Assembly (NCBI GenBank): GCA_034211115.1 | Contig: JAXHTH010000040.1 | Coordinates: 1-5,499 of the forward strand | Source of the DNA: JAXHTH01 sp034211115 | Lineage (GTDB): Bacteria > Planctomycetota > Phycisphaerae > Phycisphaerales > SM1A02 | Direction of reading: 5' to 3' | Length of the DNA: 5,499 nucleotides | Shown here: piece by piece, positions 5,367 through 5,499 of the stretch | Layout of the letters: each line of letters opens with the position of its first letter | Position numbering within the stretch: the first letter of the stretch is position 1 | Translations under genes and position numbers: made by a program | Notes under the pieces: model-generated | Told to the model about the DNA's origin: nothing | Database searches by the model: none | The model's input: only the letters and a program-made list of their open reading frames with translations

Positions 5367-5499
5367 GGCCCCCGGACTTGGCCCCCGGACTTGGCCCCCG
5401 GACTTGGCCCCCGGATTCGGCCCCCGTATTCGGCCCCCGGATTCGGCCCCCGGATTCGGCCCCCGGATTCGGCCCCCGGATTCGGCCCCCGGATTCGGC
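5367..5499. repeat. 13-bp minisatellite (10 full copies plus 3 nt), running off the right edge
   Basis: Ten contiguous 13-bp units start at 5367. Units 1-3 read GGCCCCCGGACTT, unit 4 and units 6-10 read GGCCCCCGGATTC, and unit 5 carries one change (GGCCCCCGTATTC). There is no spacer, and the array continues to the last base, so its true length is unknown. Thirteen is not a multiple of three, yet the GGATTC-type units contain no stop in any frame I translated on either strand, so the array does not exclude an overlapping coding end. No gene can be recognised in it. Slippage or an assembly break here would be unsurprising. Confidence 0.93.

Overview
This GC-rich, 5.5-kb window most likely comes from a planctomycete, probably of the Phycisphaerae type. 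The evidence is two tandem prepilin-like proteins of the kind these bacteria encode in large numbers: an AF-TIIEL cleavage motif, one N-terminal hydrophobic helix, and a C-terminal H-X9-DG-like motif. That assignment is inferred from protein style, not from a marker gene. Neither edge falls on a gene boundary. The left edge cuts a gene and the right edge lies inside a 13-bp tandem array, as expected of a short metagenomic or draft contig.

Layout. Bases 1-160 (minus) hold the first 53 codons of a prepilin-like gene that runs off the left edge. Bases 161-592 are non-coding and hold its leader. Bases 658-1785 (minus) are a complete 375-residue paralogue, followed by a strong intrinsic terminator at 593-619, so the two genes are probably transcribed separately. 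Bases 1786-2354 form a divergent intergenic region: the leader of the paralogue to the left, and an unassigned promoter region for the next gene to the right. Bases 2355-3542 (plus) encode an archaeal-type, cofactor-independent phosphoglycerate mutase-like enzyme of 395 residues. Bases 3758-5221 (minus) encode a Cys/Met-metabolism PLP enzyme of 487 residues. The two enzyme genes converge on a short spacer holding about 3.7 copies of a palindromic 28-bp repeat. A plausible sigma70-type promoter for the PLP enzyme lies at 5278-5306. From 5367 to the edge the sequence is a pure 13-bp minisatellite.

How the parts relate. The two prepilin-like genes are recent-looking paralogues with the same ribosome-binding site and, more notably, the same upstream module. 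In both leaders the coding strand carries a TTGCA box, then a hairpin whose stem is kept by compensating changes, then a second hairpin with identical 9-bp arms. This two-hairpin element is the best candidate for something undescribed here. The mutase-like enzyme belongs to a family in which some bacterial members have been proposed to be homoserine kinases. Its convergent neighbour uses an activated homoserine, so a homoserine/methionine link is possible but unproven. I see no tRNA, rRNA, CRISPR array, transposase or defence system.
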